Below, one piece after another: positions 8,366-17,254 of a stretch of 64,000 nucleotides of DNA. The DNA is from Hymenobacter guriensis (GTDB lineage: Bacteria > Bacteroidota > Bacteroidia > Cytophagales > Hymenobacteraceae), in the NCBI RefSeq assembly GCF_015773195.1, contig NZ_JADWYK010000002.1, positions 124,001 to 188,000 on the forward strand. Reading direction: 5' to 3'. The number at the start of each line of letters is the position of its first letter. Position 1 is the stretch's first letter. The translations under genes were made by a program, and so were the position numbers. The notes beneath the pieces are model-generated. The model was not told where the DNA came from and ran no database searches. It worked only from the letters and a program-made list of their open reading frames with translations.

Positions 8366-9004
8366 CTACCGCTCGTAGCGGTTGTACATCAGCAGGCCAT
8401 AGCCGATGTGGCCCAGCCCAAAACCCAGCGCAAAGATCAACAATCCGGCGCCGGGCAGCAAAAGTGCCCCCAAGCCCAGCCCGATTTGAGTGAGGCCCAG
8501 CCAGCGGATTTCCTCCAGTGTGTACTTGCTGGCGTTGAGCAGCGCCAGCCCGTAGAACACCAGCATGCCCGGTATTACCAGGCCCACGGCGCCGTCGCGG
8601 TATAGGGCCAGGCAAAATAACCCGCCCGCAACCAGCGGAATAGCCAGGCTCAGGGCCAGCCGCCGCCCCAGTGCCCCCCAGATCTGCTGGCCCGCCTGCC
8701 GGGCCCGGCGCACCGTGAAAAAAACGGCCACGGCCAGCGCTGCCGCGATGATGCCCCCAGCCAGCAGCACCAGAAACGGCAGCACCCGCCACCGCTCGGC
8801 CGGGCTGCTGTCGAGCAAGTGCAGAAAGCCGGCGTCGCCGTACTGCCCGCGCAGATACCAATGGCCCAGGCCCGCCCCTGCCAGCGCCACTACCCCTGCC
8901 CCTACCCCGGAAAGGCCGCTCAGGGAAATAAAGCGGGAGGAGCGCTCCATAATGGCGCGTATCTCGGTGAGCTGGGCTAGCGGATCGACGGCAGGCTTCA
9001 TCAT
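8366..9004 (-). CDS. Multi-helix membrane protein next to a winged-helix regulator
   Basis: A 212-residue protein beginning MMKPAVDPLAQLTEIRAIMERSSRFISLSG, followed by about six hydrophobic helices (for example GAGVVALAGAGLGHWYL and VLPFLVLLAGGIIAAALAV). The N-terminal region, an amphipathic stretch with a SRFISLSGLSG motif before the first helix, is typical of small Bacteroidota membrane proteins paired with such regulators; no enzymatic motif is seen. Either of two adjacent ATG codons may start it. The operator-like palindrome lies 13 bp upstream, and the regulator gene follows 73 bp downstream. Confidence 0.7.
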   Translation of the reverse strand: MMKPAVDPLAQLTEIRAIMERSSRFISLSGLSGVGAGVVALAGAGLGHWYLRGQYGDAGFLHLLDSSPAERWRVLPFLVLLAGGIIAAALAVAVFFTVRRARQAGQQIWGALGRRLALSLAIPLVAGGLFCLALYRDGAVGLVIPGMLVFYGLALLNASKYTLEEIRWLGLTQIGLGLGALLLPGAGLLIFALGFGLGHIGYGLLMYNRYER

Positions 9005-9016
9005 ATACAAAAAGAA

Positions 9017-9031
9017 CTTTGCGTCACAAAG
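9017..9031. promoter_or_regulatory. Operator-like palindrome upstream of the gene at 8366-9004
   Basis: CTTTG-N5-CAAAG with the flank AAAAGAA on one side and CAAGT on the other, matching the site at 7960-7976. It ends 13 bp before the ATG, inside the expected transcription-start region, as expected for a repressor site. Confidence 0.55.
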
Positions 9032-9265
9032 CAAGTAAAATTCTTCTTACTGCCCAAATAACGGCAACTCTTTCTTTGGAATGCGCGGGAAATTTTTCGG
9101 CTGTTGGTTTGCTCAGCCTGCGGTAGCAGTATAACCGGACACCCAAAATTCGTCAGCAGGGCTGGCTCACGGGTTTTTACCGCAACGCTTGCTTCGGCAT
9201 GCGTATACTGGCGCTGTTGGAGGAGGCCGCTCCAGGACTCTCCTTTCTTTTTCAGTGCGGCTCTT

Positions 9266-10060
9266 ATGCGTATTCGTCTGCAGTTGTTTGAGTTTGAAGA
9301 CCAGCCCTGGTTTCCGGCAGCGGTGCGGGCCGGTATGATGGACTACCTGCGCTTCATGATTACGCGGCTGCACACCTACCGCCCCATTGTGCCGCTGCTG
9401 GCCGAAGGCATGCGCCGCACCGGCCAGACGCAGGTGCTGGAGCTGTGCGCCGGGGCAGGCGGCGGGGCCGAGGATGTACTGCAGGCACTGCGCACCGGCC
9501 CCCTGCCTACGGCCCGCATCCAACTCACCGACTTATACCCGCAGCTGGCGGCCTGGCAGCATCTGCACGCCCATACACAGGGTGCTATTGGCTTTGAGGC
9601 GGTGCCGGTGGATGCGCTGCAGGTAGCGCCGGAGCTACCGGGGTTTCGGGCAGTATTTTCGGCTTTTCACCACTTCTCTCCCCCGGCGGCCGAAGCGCTA
9701 CTGCGAGATGCCGTGCAGGCCGGCCGGGGCATTGGCGTATTTGAGGGGGCCGGCAAGCATTGGTTGGAAGTGCTGCTGGCTCTTACGGTGCTGCCGGTGG
9801 CGCAGCTGTGCATCACACCCTTCATTCGGCCATTCAGTTTCAGCCGCTTATTTTTCACGTACGTGCTGCCGCTTATTCCGCTGTGCACCATCTGGGACGG
9901 TTGCGTTTCGTTGCTGCGCCTGTACCCGCCGGATGCGTTGTTGGCGCTGGCCCGCCGCGCCGATCCAACCGGTATGTACCACTGGCAGGCCGGCAAAGTG
10001 CGTCACCGCTGGGGGCCGCAGGTGACTTACCTCGTGGGGTGGCCGCAGTCTGAGGCGTAA
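9266..10060 (+). CDS. Class I SAM-dependent methyltransferase-like protein
   Basis: A 264-residue protein with the SAM-binding motif I VLELCAGAGGGAED at residues 57-70, an acidic strand-2 end (QLTDLYP) and a motif IV-like FSAFHHFSP block. The C-terminal half contains two hydrophobic helices (VLLALTVLPVAQLCI; LFFTYVLPLIPLCTIW), so it may be membrane-associated, unusual for this family. I chose the ATG giving MRIRLQLFEFED, because the 54 upstream codons of the frame read like non-coding sequence. The UbiA gene follows after 47 bp; the pair may modify the same lipid or quinone-like product (inference). Confidence 0.7.
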   Translation: MRIRLQLFEFEDQPWFPAAVRAGMMDYLRFMITRLHTYRPIVPLLAEGMRRTGQTQVLELCAGAGGGAEDVLQALRTGPLPTARIQLTDLYPQLAAWQHLHAHTQGAIGFEAVPVDALQVAPELPGFRAVFSAFHHFSPPAAEALLRDAVQAGRGIGVFEGAGKHWLEVLLALTVLPVAQLCITPFIRPFSFSRLFFTYVLPLIPLCTIWDGCVSLLRLYPPDALLALARRADPTGMYHWQAGKVRHRWGPQVTYLVGWPQSEA

Positions 10061-10107
10061 GCTTTAGCTTGCAGCGGCACTCTGCCCAAAGGTTTTCCCG
10101 GTTTACC

Positions 10108-10983
10108 ATGTCTGTTGCTGCCTACCGCCGCGCACTGCCGCTGCTGCGCATTCCGTTTTCAGTGTATCTGATGCCCGTGTACTGGTTTGGGCTGAGTGCG
10201 CTGCGGGAGCCGTTCAGCTGGTGGCGGGCCCTGGCCGTATTTGTGGTGCTGCACGTGCTGGTGTACCCGGCATCCAACGGCTACAACTCCTACTACGACC
10301 GGGACGAAGGCAGCATTGGCGGGCTTAAACAGCCGCCGAAAGTCACGCCGGAGCTGCTGCACCTGGTGTGGCTGTTCGATGCGCTGGCGCTGGTGGGGGC
10401 GCTGTGGCTGCGGTGGGAGTTTGGCGCGCTGGTGCTGGTGTACCTGCTGGTGTCGAAAGCCTATAGCTACGAGGGCATCCGACTGAAAAAGTACCCGCTG
10501 CTGAGCACAGTGGTCGTTATTGTCTTTCAGGGCGCTTTCACCTTTCTGATGACGCAGGTAGGTGTGGGTGCCGGGCCGGCCGTGCTGTTTGAGAAAACAA
10601 ACTGCCTGCTGGCACTGGTGAGCAGCATTTTTCTGTGCGGATCCTACCCGCTTACCCAGGTGTATCAGCACGCGGAAGATGCTCGGCGCGGCGACCTGAC
10701 GCTGAGCTTACGGCTGGGCATCCGGGGCACGTTTGTGTTTGCGGGACTAAGCCTGCTGCTGGGGGCCGGGCTGCTGGCGGCTGTGTACTGGTGGCGCCAT
10801 GAGGTGCGGCATCTACTGCTGTTTCTGCTGGCTACCGGCCCGGTGCTGTTGCTGTTCAGCCGGTGGGCGTTGGCCGTGTGGCAAACTCCCGCCGCCGCCG
10901 ATTACGAGCACACCATGCGCATGAACCAGGTTTCCTCAGTGTGCATGAGCGCGGCCTTCCTGGCTATCCTGCTGTGGCCCTGA
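10108..10983 (+). CDS. UbiA-family prenyltransferase
   Basis: A 291-residue integral membrane enzyme of the UbiA superfamily, which transfers polyprenyl groups to aromatic or other acceptors with Mg-bound diphosphate. The first Asp-rich motif is N60-x3-D64-x-D66 (NSYYDRDEGS), and the second lies in the loop QHAEDARRGDLTLS. About eight to nine hydrophobic helices are present. I chose the ATG giving MSVAAYRRAL; an upstream TTG adds 13 unremarkable residues. No quinone genes surround it, so the acceptor is not clear. The upstream methyltransferase-like gene is its only likely functional partner in view. Confidence 0.85.
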   Translation: MSVAAYRRALPLLRIPFSVYLMPVYWFGLSALREPFSWWRALAVFVVLHVLVYPASNGYNSYYDRDEGSIGGLKQPPKVTPELLHLVWLFDALALVGALWLRWEFGALVLVYLLVSKAYSYEGIRLKKYPLLSTVVVIVFQGAFTFLMTQVGVGAGPAVLFEKTNCLLALVSSIFLCGSYPLTQVYQHAEDARRGDLTLSLRLGIRGTFVFAGLSLLLGAGLLAAVYWWRHEVRHLLLFLLATGPVLLLFSRWALAVWQTPAAADYEHTMRMNQVSSVCMSAAFLAILLWP

Positions 10984-11049
10984 GCACGGGCTGAAGCCAA
11001 CAACCTCCACCATTGGCGCGTACGTAGGAACTACACTAATCTGTACTTT

Positions 11050-11676
11050 ATGATGCGCGCTACTCTCCTTTTGGCTCCCCTGCTGCTGACGGCGGCCTGC
11101 TCATCCCCTTCCCCTACTTCTGAGCAAACGTCTGCCACACCTTCTACGGCGGCTACCTCCCCCGCCGAGCCGATGGATACCACGCGGGCGCTCAGCATTG
11201 ATGCGCAGGCTGATACGCTCAAGGTGGTACGGCGGCGCCATGAATTTTCCACGCCCGGCCAGCCCGATTTGTTCATGCTTGCCCTGCGCGGTACCGACGT
11301 AACCACCGGAGAGGCCACTTTCACCATTACCTCCGCAACGGGCATCGTTATCTTCCGCGAAGTGCTACAGGCCGCCGACCTCGAAGCTTCCCTGGTGTAT
11401 AGCATGACCGGCCCTACGGCTTCCAAACAGGAGCGTGAGGCCTTCATTCGCAAGCGCATGGACGCCTTTTTCGAGGATAAGCAGTTCAGCAAACCAGCCG
11501 TGGCAGCCTCCGGTCAGGCGCCGGCCGATGCCACTGATAAAGCCGCTTGGCAAGACCTGCAGAAGCGCCCTGATGCCCTGCGGTTCACGTACCTCGTGGG
11601 CAAAGAAGAGCAGCGCCGCATAGCCTGGTCGCCGTTGCGCAAGCAGGTAATCCGGCTCTCCAGCACAGGGGGCTAA
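11050..11676 (+). CDS. Secreted lipoprotein of unknown function
   Basis: A 208-residue protein with an N-terminal signal sequence and lipobox LTAAC (Cys about residue 17), then a Ser/Thr/Pro-rich linker to about residue 42. The mature part has a beta-rich region (FMLALRGTDVTTGEATFTI) and a helical charged stretch (KQEREAFIRKRMDAFFED). No family is recognised. Two adjacent ATG codons can start it. It converges on the DsbA-like gene, with only 9 bp between stop codons and no evident terminator. Confidence 0.7.
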   Translation: MMRATLLLAPLLLTAACSSPSPTSEQTSATPSTAATSPAEPMDTTRALSIDAQADTLKVVRRRHEFSTPGQPDLFMLALRGTDVTTGEATFTITSATGIVIFREVLQAADLEASLVYSMTGPTASKQEREAFIRKRMDAFFEDKQFSKPAVAASGQAPADATDKAAWQDLQKRPDALRFTYLVGKEEQRRIAWSPLRKQVIRLSSTGG

Positions 11677-11685
11677 ACAATTCTC

Positions 11686-12342
11686 CTACTCGGAAGCCTG
11701 GGCTAAAGCCTGTTCTACACCATTCAGCAGCGTGGCATAGGGCTGATAGCCCCGGGCCAGCACGTAGCCCTGGGAGCCGATGCGCAGAATGCACATTGGG
11801 AAGCCCTGCACACCGATGCGTGCCACGGCCTCAAACTCCTGCTGCACGGCCTGCTTGCTGGCCGGCAGCTCCCAGCGGGAAACAAACTCCAGCCACGACA
11901 CCCCCAGCTTTTCCACGAGCGGCCGATACGTCGTCACCTCATTCAGATCCTGCCCTTCTGCAAACCAAGCGTGCTGCACCGCGTGAGCGAAGTTGACGGC
12001 CTGCTCCCGCTCGTCGAGCTGCCGGAAAACGGCCAGGGCCCGGCTGGGCGGCTCCGAGTCCTGCACCTGCTCGCCAGCCTCACCCACTGCCTGAAAGGCC
12101 AAGCCAAAGGTGGCCCCCGTCACCTGAGTAATCTGCTGCATGGCCTGGCTGATAAACGGCCTCATCTCCCCTATCGGGCCGGCTTCGGCGCCGGTAATCA
12201 TGCCGCCGCTCAGGATGGTCACGTGCAGGCGGCCCGCCAGATGTTGCTGCAGCTGCTGCACTACGGGCGTCATGCCGTAGCACCAGCCGCACAGCGGATC
12301 AAACAGGTACAATAGTTCAGGAAGGTCGGCAGGAGCTGGCAT
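11686..12342 (-). CDS. DsbA/FrnE-family thioredoxin-fold oxidoreductase
   Basis: A 218-residue DSBA-like protein. The redox motif CGWC is at residues 18-21 after a first strand (LLYLFDPLCGWC), and the cis-Pro loop near the C-terminus reads VQGFPMCIL. There is no signal peptide with this start, so it is probably cytosolic, like FrnE/YwbO relatives rather than periplasmic DsbA. Likely a disulfide or glutathione-type oxidoreductase or isomerase; substrate unknown. I chose the ATG giving MPAPADLPEL; the 43 codons upstream are Cys-rich and not family-like. Confidence 0.87.
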   Translation of the reverse strand: MPAPADLPELLYLFDPLCGWCYGMTPVVQQLQQHLAGRLHVTILSGGMITGAEAGPIGEMRPFISQAMQQITQVTGATFGLAFQAVGEAGEQVQDSEPPSRALAVFRQLDEREQAVNFAHAVQHAWFAEGQDLNEVTTYRPLVEKLGVSWLEFVSRWELPASKQAVQQEFEAVARIGVQGFPMCILRIGSQGYVLARGYQPYATLLNGVEQALAQASE

Positions 12343-12511
12343 AAAGGCAGGAGGTAGAAAGTAGTGTACCCGCAAACTTCCGGATTGTTTCTTTTTATCG
12401 GCATTCTGACTTATCGGGTAGCGCCGATACATTTTGCAGAAAGGCAGGCAACAGATAAATTCTATTTTCAACAGAACTGGTTGCTGGCTCTATATTGTTC
12501 TGCGGGCGCTA

Positions 12512-12519
12512 TACCTTTG
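12512..12519 (+). promoter_or_regulatory. Putative -7 promoter element for the transglutaminase-like gene
   Basis: TACCTTTG is an exact TAnnTTTG match about 72 nt before the downstream ATG. Its core lies in the first copy of a 15-bp direct repeat. No -33 element at consensus spacing is evident. Confidence 0.45.
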
Positions 12520-12542
12520 TAGTAGCAACCTTTGTAGTAGCA
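12513..12542 (+). repeat. 15-bp perfect direct repeat, two copies
   Basis: The unit ACCTTTGTAGTAGCA occurs twice head to tail, followed by a further ACC. It duplicates the downstream half of the putative -7 box and the start-site region. The second copy is preceded by GCA, so only the first copy keeps the full TAnnTTTG. Confidence 0.8.
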
Positions 12543-12591
12543 ACCGCCAGGACCCGATAGGTTGTGTTTTGACCAATAACCCTCTGATTGT

Positions 12592-13347
12592 ATGACGCAA
12601 GCCGTTTTATCCTCCTCCGCCACCACGCGCAAATCCCGTAAGAAGCTCTGGGCTATTATGGCGGCTATTATTGTCGTTGGTCTGGGCGTTATTTTGTACT
12701 ACAACGTCAGCAAAGACGTAACACAGGAGGACGCTGAATACATCAAGCTGTACACGGCCGGCATTCCCGCCAAGCCCGCCGCCGATATGTCTTACGATGA
12801 GCAGATTCAGGCGCTGGAAGCTACGCAGCGAGCAGTGCTGCAGCAGGCTCGGGTGGGCGAAGGCATTCCGCACGGCGTACCCCGTGAGCCCAAGAACCTG
12901 TATGAGGCGCGGCAGGGCCTGTGCTACGACCGTAGCCGGGTGCTGGAAAAAATCTTTATGAGTATGGGCTTCAATACCCGACATATTGCGCTCTACGCCG
13001 ATATGCCCGATATGAACAAGCTGCAGGAGCTTACCAAAGCCCAGATTCCCAGCCACGCTACCCTGGAGGTTGAAACCAAGAAAGGCTGGATGGTCGTCGA
13101 TTCCAACAACCTGTGGCTGGCCCTGGACAAGAACAAGGACCCTTATTCGCTGGAAAAAATGGAAGCTACGTATGCGGCAAACCAGCCTATCACCTGGCTA
13201 CAGACGACGCCCAGCGGCTACGAGAAGTTCTACAACCAGCCCTGCACGTACTTCTACGGCCTGTACTCGCGCCACGGCGGCTTCTACCCGCCCTACACCC
13301 CCGGCATCCCCGACTACAATCTGCAGGAGCTGCTCTACAACATATAG
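12592..13347 (+). CDS. Membrane-anchored transglutaminase/papain-like protein
   Basis: A 251-residue protein with a basic N-terminus, one membrane helix (about residues 20-37) and an extracytoplasmic domain. The pattern of a transglutaminase-like cysteine protease fold is present: Cys111 in GLCYDRSRV, His155 in SHATLEV and Asp170 in VVDSNN. The rest of the domain is Tyr/Pro-rich at the C-terminus (HGGFYPPYTPG). Members may cleave or crosslink peptides; the true reaction and substrate are unknown here. It ends about 20 bp before a strong hairpin terminator shared with rho. Confidence 0.72.
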   Translation: MTQAVLSSSATTRKSRKKLWAIMAAIIVVGLGVILYYNVSKDVTQEDAEYIKLYTAGIPAKPAADMSYDEQIQALEATQRAVLQQARVGEGIPHGVPREPKNLYEARQGLCYDRSRVLEKIFMSMGFNTRHIALYADMPDMNKLQELTKAQIPSHATLEVETKKGWMVVDSNNLWLALDKNKDPYSLEKMEATYAANQPITWLQTTPSGYEKFYNQPCTYFYGLYSRHGGFYPPYTPGIPDYNLQELLYNI

Positions 13348-13365
13348 CGTAGCCGAACCCCAAAT

Positions 13366-13404
13366 AGAAAAGGCCCCTGATTCTAGAAATCAGGGGCCTT
13401 TTCT
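13366..13404. terminator. Bidirectional intrinsic terminator between the transglutaminase-like gene and rho
   Basis: Perfect 17-bp arms around a 5-nt loop (CTAGA); the stem core is GGCCCCTGATT with A-run and T-run flanks on either side, so it should work in both directions. It lies between two convergent stop codons. Confidence 0.9.
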
Positions 13405-13420
13405 GTGAATAAGCGCTTTC

Positions 13421-15508
13421 CTAGCCGTTCATCGAAATCAGGAACTCTTCGTTGTCGCGGGTGCCCTTCATGCGGTCTTTCAGGAACTCCATAGCCTCGG
13501 AGGCCGTCATGTCCGACATAAACTTGCGCAGCACCCAGATGCGGTTCAGCTCGTCCTTGCTCATGAGCAGGTCTTCGCGGCGGGTACCGGAGGCCGGCAC
13601 GTCGATGGCCGGGAAGATGCGCTTGTTGGCCAGCTTGCGGTCAAGCTGCAGCTCCATGTTGCCGGTGCCTTTGAATTCCTCGAAGATAACTTCGTCCATC
13701 TTGGAACCGGTGTCAATCAGGGCCGTGGCAATGATGGTTAGCGAGCCGCCATCTTCCACGTTGCGGGCCGCGCCGAAGAAGCGCTTGGGCTTGTGCAGGG
13801 CGTTGGCATCCACCCCGCCCGAGAGGATCTTACCCGAAGCCGGCTGCACCGTGTTGTAGGCGCGGGCCAGGCGGGTAATTGAGTCCAGCAGAATCACCAC
13901 GTCATGGCCGCACTCCACCAGGCGCTTGGCTTTGTCCAGCGCAATGCTGGCAATCTTCACGTGGCGGTCGGCGGTTTCGTCGAAGGTGGAGCTGAGTACT
14001 TCGGCTTTCACCGAGCGGGCCATATCCGTTACTTCTTCCGGGCGCTCATCAATCAGCAGGATCATCAGGTATACCTCGGGGTGGTTTTCGCTGATGGCGT
14101 TGGCAATTTCCTGCAGCAGCACCGTCTTGCCCGTTTTGGGCTGGGCCACAATCAGACCGCGCTGGCCTTTCCCGATGGGGGCAAACAAGTCCAGAATGCG
14201 GGTACTCATCTGGGTGGGCTTGGTGGAGAGCTTGAGGCGCTCTTCGGCAAACAGCGGCGTGAGGCTGCTAAAGGGTACCCGGTCGCGGGCTTCCTCAATG
14301 GAGCGGCCGTTAATGGTTTCCACGTTTACCAGCGCGTAGTATTTTTCGCCTTCCCGGGGTGGCCGAATCGTGCATTTTACCGTGTCGCCCGCCTTCAGGT
14401 TGAACTGCTTGATCTGCTGGGGCGCCACGTAAATATCGTCGGGAGAAGTGAGGTAGTTGTAGAACGGGCTGCGCAGAAAGCCGTAGCCTCCATCGGGCAT
14501 CAGCTCCAGTGTGCCTTCACCCGGGATAACAATGTCCAATTCCTGGCGGGTACGCTGCGGGGCAGCGGCATCGGGGGCAGCCGTACGCTGCTGACGCTCT
14601 TCGCGCCGCTCCTCCCGGCGCTGCTGGTCGCGGGCAAACCGCTCTTCCCGGCGCTGGTCCCGGTCGCGGGGCAGGCGGGCCGGGTCACGCTGCTCAGCTC
14701 GCTCACCCCGCTCGCGCGGAGCGTCGCGGCTGAATTCGCGGGTTTCGCGACCATCCCGCAAAGCTTCCGGGCGGGGAGCTTCGGCAGTACGCGGGGCTTC
14801 GGCGGGGCGGGGAGCTTCCGGGCTGGCACCCTCGGTACGAACGGGCGCGGGGCGCGACTCACGCGTGCGGTCGGGGCGGTATTCGCGCACCTCGCGCCCG
14901 TCGCGGGCCGGAATGAAGATGATGGGAGCGGGAGGCGTCACCGGAGACGGAGTAGCCGGAGCCTCCACCGCAACGGCAACTGGCCGGGCTACCACCTCGG
15001 CGGCCACTTTCGGTGCGGGCGCCTCCGGGGCAGAAGCATCAGCTGTTTCAGGGGCAGTTGCCGCCGGCTGCTCGTCCACCAGTGCGCCTGCAGCTTCCGA
15101 TTCCAGAACTGCTGCGCGGCCATTGCTGCGGCCGGCGGCGGGCTTATCGGCGCGGGTGCGGCGCTCGGGGCGCTGGTATACTTTAATGGGGCGCTCGGGG
15201 CCATCTGCCGCTACGGCTTCCGCAGGAGCGGTTTCGGGCGCGGCGGCTGGAGCTGGCGCCGGTTGTTCGGAAGTTGGCACGGCAGCTACGGCAGCCGGAG
15301 CCGGGGCCGCTACGGGCGCCGCCGGGGCTTTGCGGCCGGGAGCTTTTTTCTGGGGCAGTTGCTCGGCAGGGGTAATGGCCTGCTGATCGAGAATCTTATA
15401 AATCAGATCCTGCTTACTGAGTTTTTTAAAGTTGCCTACCTGCAGCTGCTCAGCTACTTCTTTCAATTCTGAAAGTAGGCGGTCCTTTAACTCGTCAATA
15501 GTGTACAT
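13421..15508 (-). CDS. rho: Transcription termination factor Rho with long low-complexity insertion
   Basis: A 695-residue RNA-dependent hexameric ATPase that ends transcripts and limits antisense RNA. The N-terminal SAP-like Rho_N helix bundle covers about residues 1-45 ([27 protein letters not shown]). Residues about 50-330 are an Ala/Pro/Arg/Glu-rich insertion with no fold. The cold-shock-like RNA-binding domain follows (about 335-410), then the ATPase with P-loop AQPKTGKT at 455-462 and Walker [12 protein letters not shown]. coli Rho has 419 residues. I chose the ATG at MYTIDELK; the 24 preceding codons are not homologous. Confidence 0.96.
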   Translation of the reverse strand: MYTIDELKDRLLSELKEVAEQLQVGNFKKLSKQDLIYKILDQQAITPAEQLPQKKAPGRKAPAAPVAAPAPAAVAAVPTSEQPAPAPAAAPETAPAEAVAADGPERPIKVYQRPERRTRADKPAAGRSNGRAAVLESEAAGALVDEQPAATAPETADASAPEAPAPKVAAEVVARPVAVAVEAPATPSPVTPPAPIIFIPARDGREVREYRPDRTRESRPAPVRTEGASPEAPRPAEAPRTAEAPRPEALRDGRETREFSRDAPRERGERAEQRDPARLPRDRDQRREERFARDQQRREERREERQQRTAAPDAAAPQRTRQELDIVIPGEGTLELMPDGGYGFLRSPFYNYLTSPDDIYVAPQQIKQFNLKAGDTVKCTIRPPREGEKYYALVNVETINGRSIEEARDRVPFSSLTPLFAEERLKLSTKPTQMSTRILDLFAPIGKGQRGLIVAQPKTGKTVLLQEIANAISENHPEVYLMILLIDERPEEVTDMARSVKAEVLSSTFDETADRHVKIASIALDKAKRLVECGHDVVILLDSITRLARAYNTVQPASGKILSGGVDANALHKPKRFFGAARNVEDGGSLTIIATALIDTGSKMDEVIFEEFKGTGNMELQLDRKLANKRIFPAIDVPASGTRREDLLMSKDELNRIWVLRKFMSDMTASEAMEFLKDRMKGTRDNEEFLISMNG

Positions 15509-15952
15509 ACAAAGAAGGAAGGGGGAAACGCGCGGGGCTAAGCCGCTGACAGCGTAAGGCAGACTTACCAGGCACCACATGCCACACCAGCGGGGGCGCA
15601 GCTCAGCAGAAAGTCGATGCGAAAAACGGACTCGTAACGGGAGGGTGCTGGAAGGATAATCGGGCCCTAGGCGAAAGTATACTGTTTCGCAGGCTCGGCG
15701 TCAGCAGCTGGCTTAGTAACGCAATGTTAGCGTAATACGTGCAAACTGCCAAATCCTCTCCCAGATTTCCCGGGCTATGCGGCTTACGCAGAAGGGGCCG
15801 GCAAGGATGTCGGTAGCCCGGACTTTTCCCTTGCACTAGACTCTGCCGCCCGCTTGGCGCCCAGCAAACCGGCGGCAAATATGGGCCGGTTGCTGTATCT
15901 GCGAAATCATTCGGCTACTTTTGCCCTGTTCCATTCCGCGTTTTCTGCTGTT
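15509..15952. other. Intergenic region between divergent rho and serS
   Basis: This stretch of 444 bp holds no convincing gene. It should contain the rho promoter and leader on the minus strand and the serS promoter on the plus strand. A short imperfect palindrome GCGAAA-N8-TTTCGC lies near 15672-15691. I see no riboswitch-like structure that I can name. Confidence 0.6.
15916..15923 (+). promoter_or_regulatory. Putative -7 promoter element for serS
   Basis: TACTTTTG matches TAnnTTTG exactly, 29 nt before the serS ATG, which gives a short leader. No good -33 match at 17-19 bp spacing. Confidence 0.5.
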
Positions 15953-17227
15953 ATGCTGCAAGTTTCTGTTCTGCGAGAGTCCCCTGAGGCCGTTCTGGCT
16001 GGTTTAGCAAAAAAACACTATAAAACGGCCGAAGCCGACGTGCAGGCCATCCTGTCGCTCGACCAGCGCCGCAAAGACCTGCAAACCGCCCACGACCAGG
16101 CCCAGGCTGAAGCCAACGAACTGGCCCGGCAGATCGGGGGCCTGATGAAAGCCGGCGACAAAGCCGGGGCCGAAACGCTGAAAGCCCGCACCGCCGAGCT
16201 CAAGCAGCACATCAAAGCTCACTCCGAGGAGCTGGTGGAAGTGGAAAAAGAGTTGCAGCAGACGCTTTACAAGCTGCCCAACCTGCCCCACAGCAGCGTG
16301 CCCCAGGGCCGCTCGGCCGACGACAATGAAGTAGTGCGCGAGGTAGGCCAGAAGCCTACGCTGCCGGCCGATGCCAAGCCTCACTGGGAGCTAATTGAGC
16401 AGTACGACATCATCGATTTCGCGCTGGGCAACAAGATTACGGGCGCGGGCTTTCCGGTGTACAAGGGCCAGGGCGCCCGGCTGCAGCGGGCCCTTATCAA
16501 CTTTTTTCTGGATGAAGCCCGCAACGCCGGCTACGTTGAGATTCAGCCGCCGGTGCTGGTGAATGAGGCCTCGGGCTACGGCACAGGCCAGCTGCCCGAC
16601 AAGGAAGGCCAGATGTACCACGATGCCCAGGACAACCTGTACCTGATTCCGACGGCTGAGGTGCCCATCACCAACCTCTACCGCGACGAAATCGTGGCTC
16701 TCGACAAGCTGCCCATCCGCAACGCGGGCTATACTCCGTGCTTTCGCCGCGAGGCCGGCTCCTGGGGGGCACACGTGCGCGGCCTCAACCGCCTCCACCA
16801 GTTCGACAAGGTGGAAATCGTGCAGATTACCCAGCCTGAGCACAGCTACGCACAGCTGGAGGAAATGCTGGCCCACATCGAAGGGCTGCTGCAGAAGCTG
16901 GAGCTGCCTTACCGCGTGCTGCGCCTCTGCGGCGGCGACATGGGCTTCACCTCGGCCCTCACCTACGACCTGGAAGTGTGGAGCGCGGCCCAGCAGCGCT
17001 GGCTGGAGGTGTCGTCATGCTCGAACTTTGAAACCTACCAGGCCAACCGTCTGAAGCTGCGCTACCGCCCCGAAAGCGGCAAAACCCAGCTGCTGCACAC
17101 GCTCAACGGCTCGGCCCTGGCGTTGCCACGCATTGTGGCCGCCCTGCTCGAAAACAACCAGCACGCGGGCGGCATCGCCCTGCCGGCCGTTCTCCACTCC
17201 TACTGCGGCTTCAGCCAGATTGGGTAA
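15953..17227 (+). CDS. serS: Seryl-tRNA synthetase
   Basis: A 424-residue class II aminoacyl-tRNA synthetase that charges tRNA-Ser with serine. The N-terminal domain is the long antiparallel coiled coil that contacts tRNA (about residues 25-105, rich in Lys/Glu/Ala). Motif 1 surrounds GYVEIQPPVLVNE, motif 2 is CFRREAGSWGAHVRGL followed by RLHQFDKVE, and motif 3 ends in LNGSALALPRIVAALLEN. Length is normal. The start at MLQVSVLRES agrees with the family, and a -7 box sits 29 nt upstream; the frame extends further upstream without homology. Confidence 0.97.
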   Translation: MLQVSVLRESPEAVLAGLAKKHYKTAEADVQAILSLDQRRKDLQTAHDQAQAEANELARQIGGLMKAGDKAGAETLKARTAELKQHIKAHSEELVEVEKELQQTLYKLPNLPHSSVPQGRSADDNEVVREVGQKPTLPADAKPHWELIEQYDIIDFALGNKITGAGFPVYKGQGARLQRALINFFLDEARNAGYVEIQPPVLVNEASGYGTGQLPDKEGQMYHDAQDNLYLIPTAEVPITNLYRDEIVALDKLPIRNAGYTPCFRREAGSWGAHVRGLNRLHQFDKVEIVQITQPEHSYAQLEEMLAHIEGLLQKLELPYRVLRLCGGDMGFTSALTYDLEVWSAAQQRWLEVSSCSNFETYQANRLKLRYRPESGKTQLLHTLNGSALALPRIVAALLENNQHAGGIALPAVLHSYCGFSQIG

Positions 17228-17254
17228 GCTGCACCCGTTAGCTATGCTTGATTT

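Noticed and set aside
9104..9265. N-terminal extension of the methyltransferase-like protein
   Set aside because: Extra 54 codons are Ser/Cys-rich and non-homologous; the ATG at 9266 fits a normal fold start.
13904..15472. Plus-strand open frame opposite rho
   Set aside because: Mirror of the Arg/Ala-rich Rho insertion; Gly/Arg-rich product with no motif or start signal.
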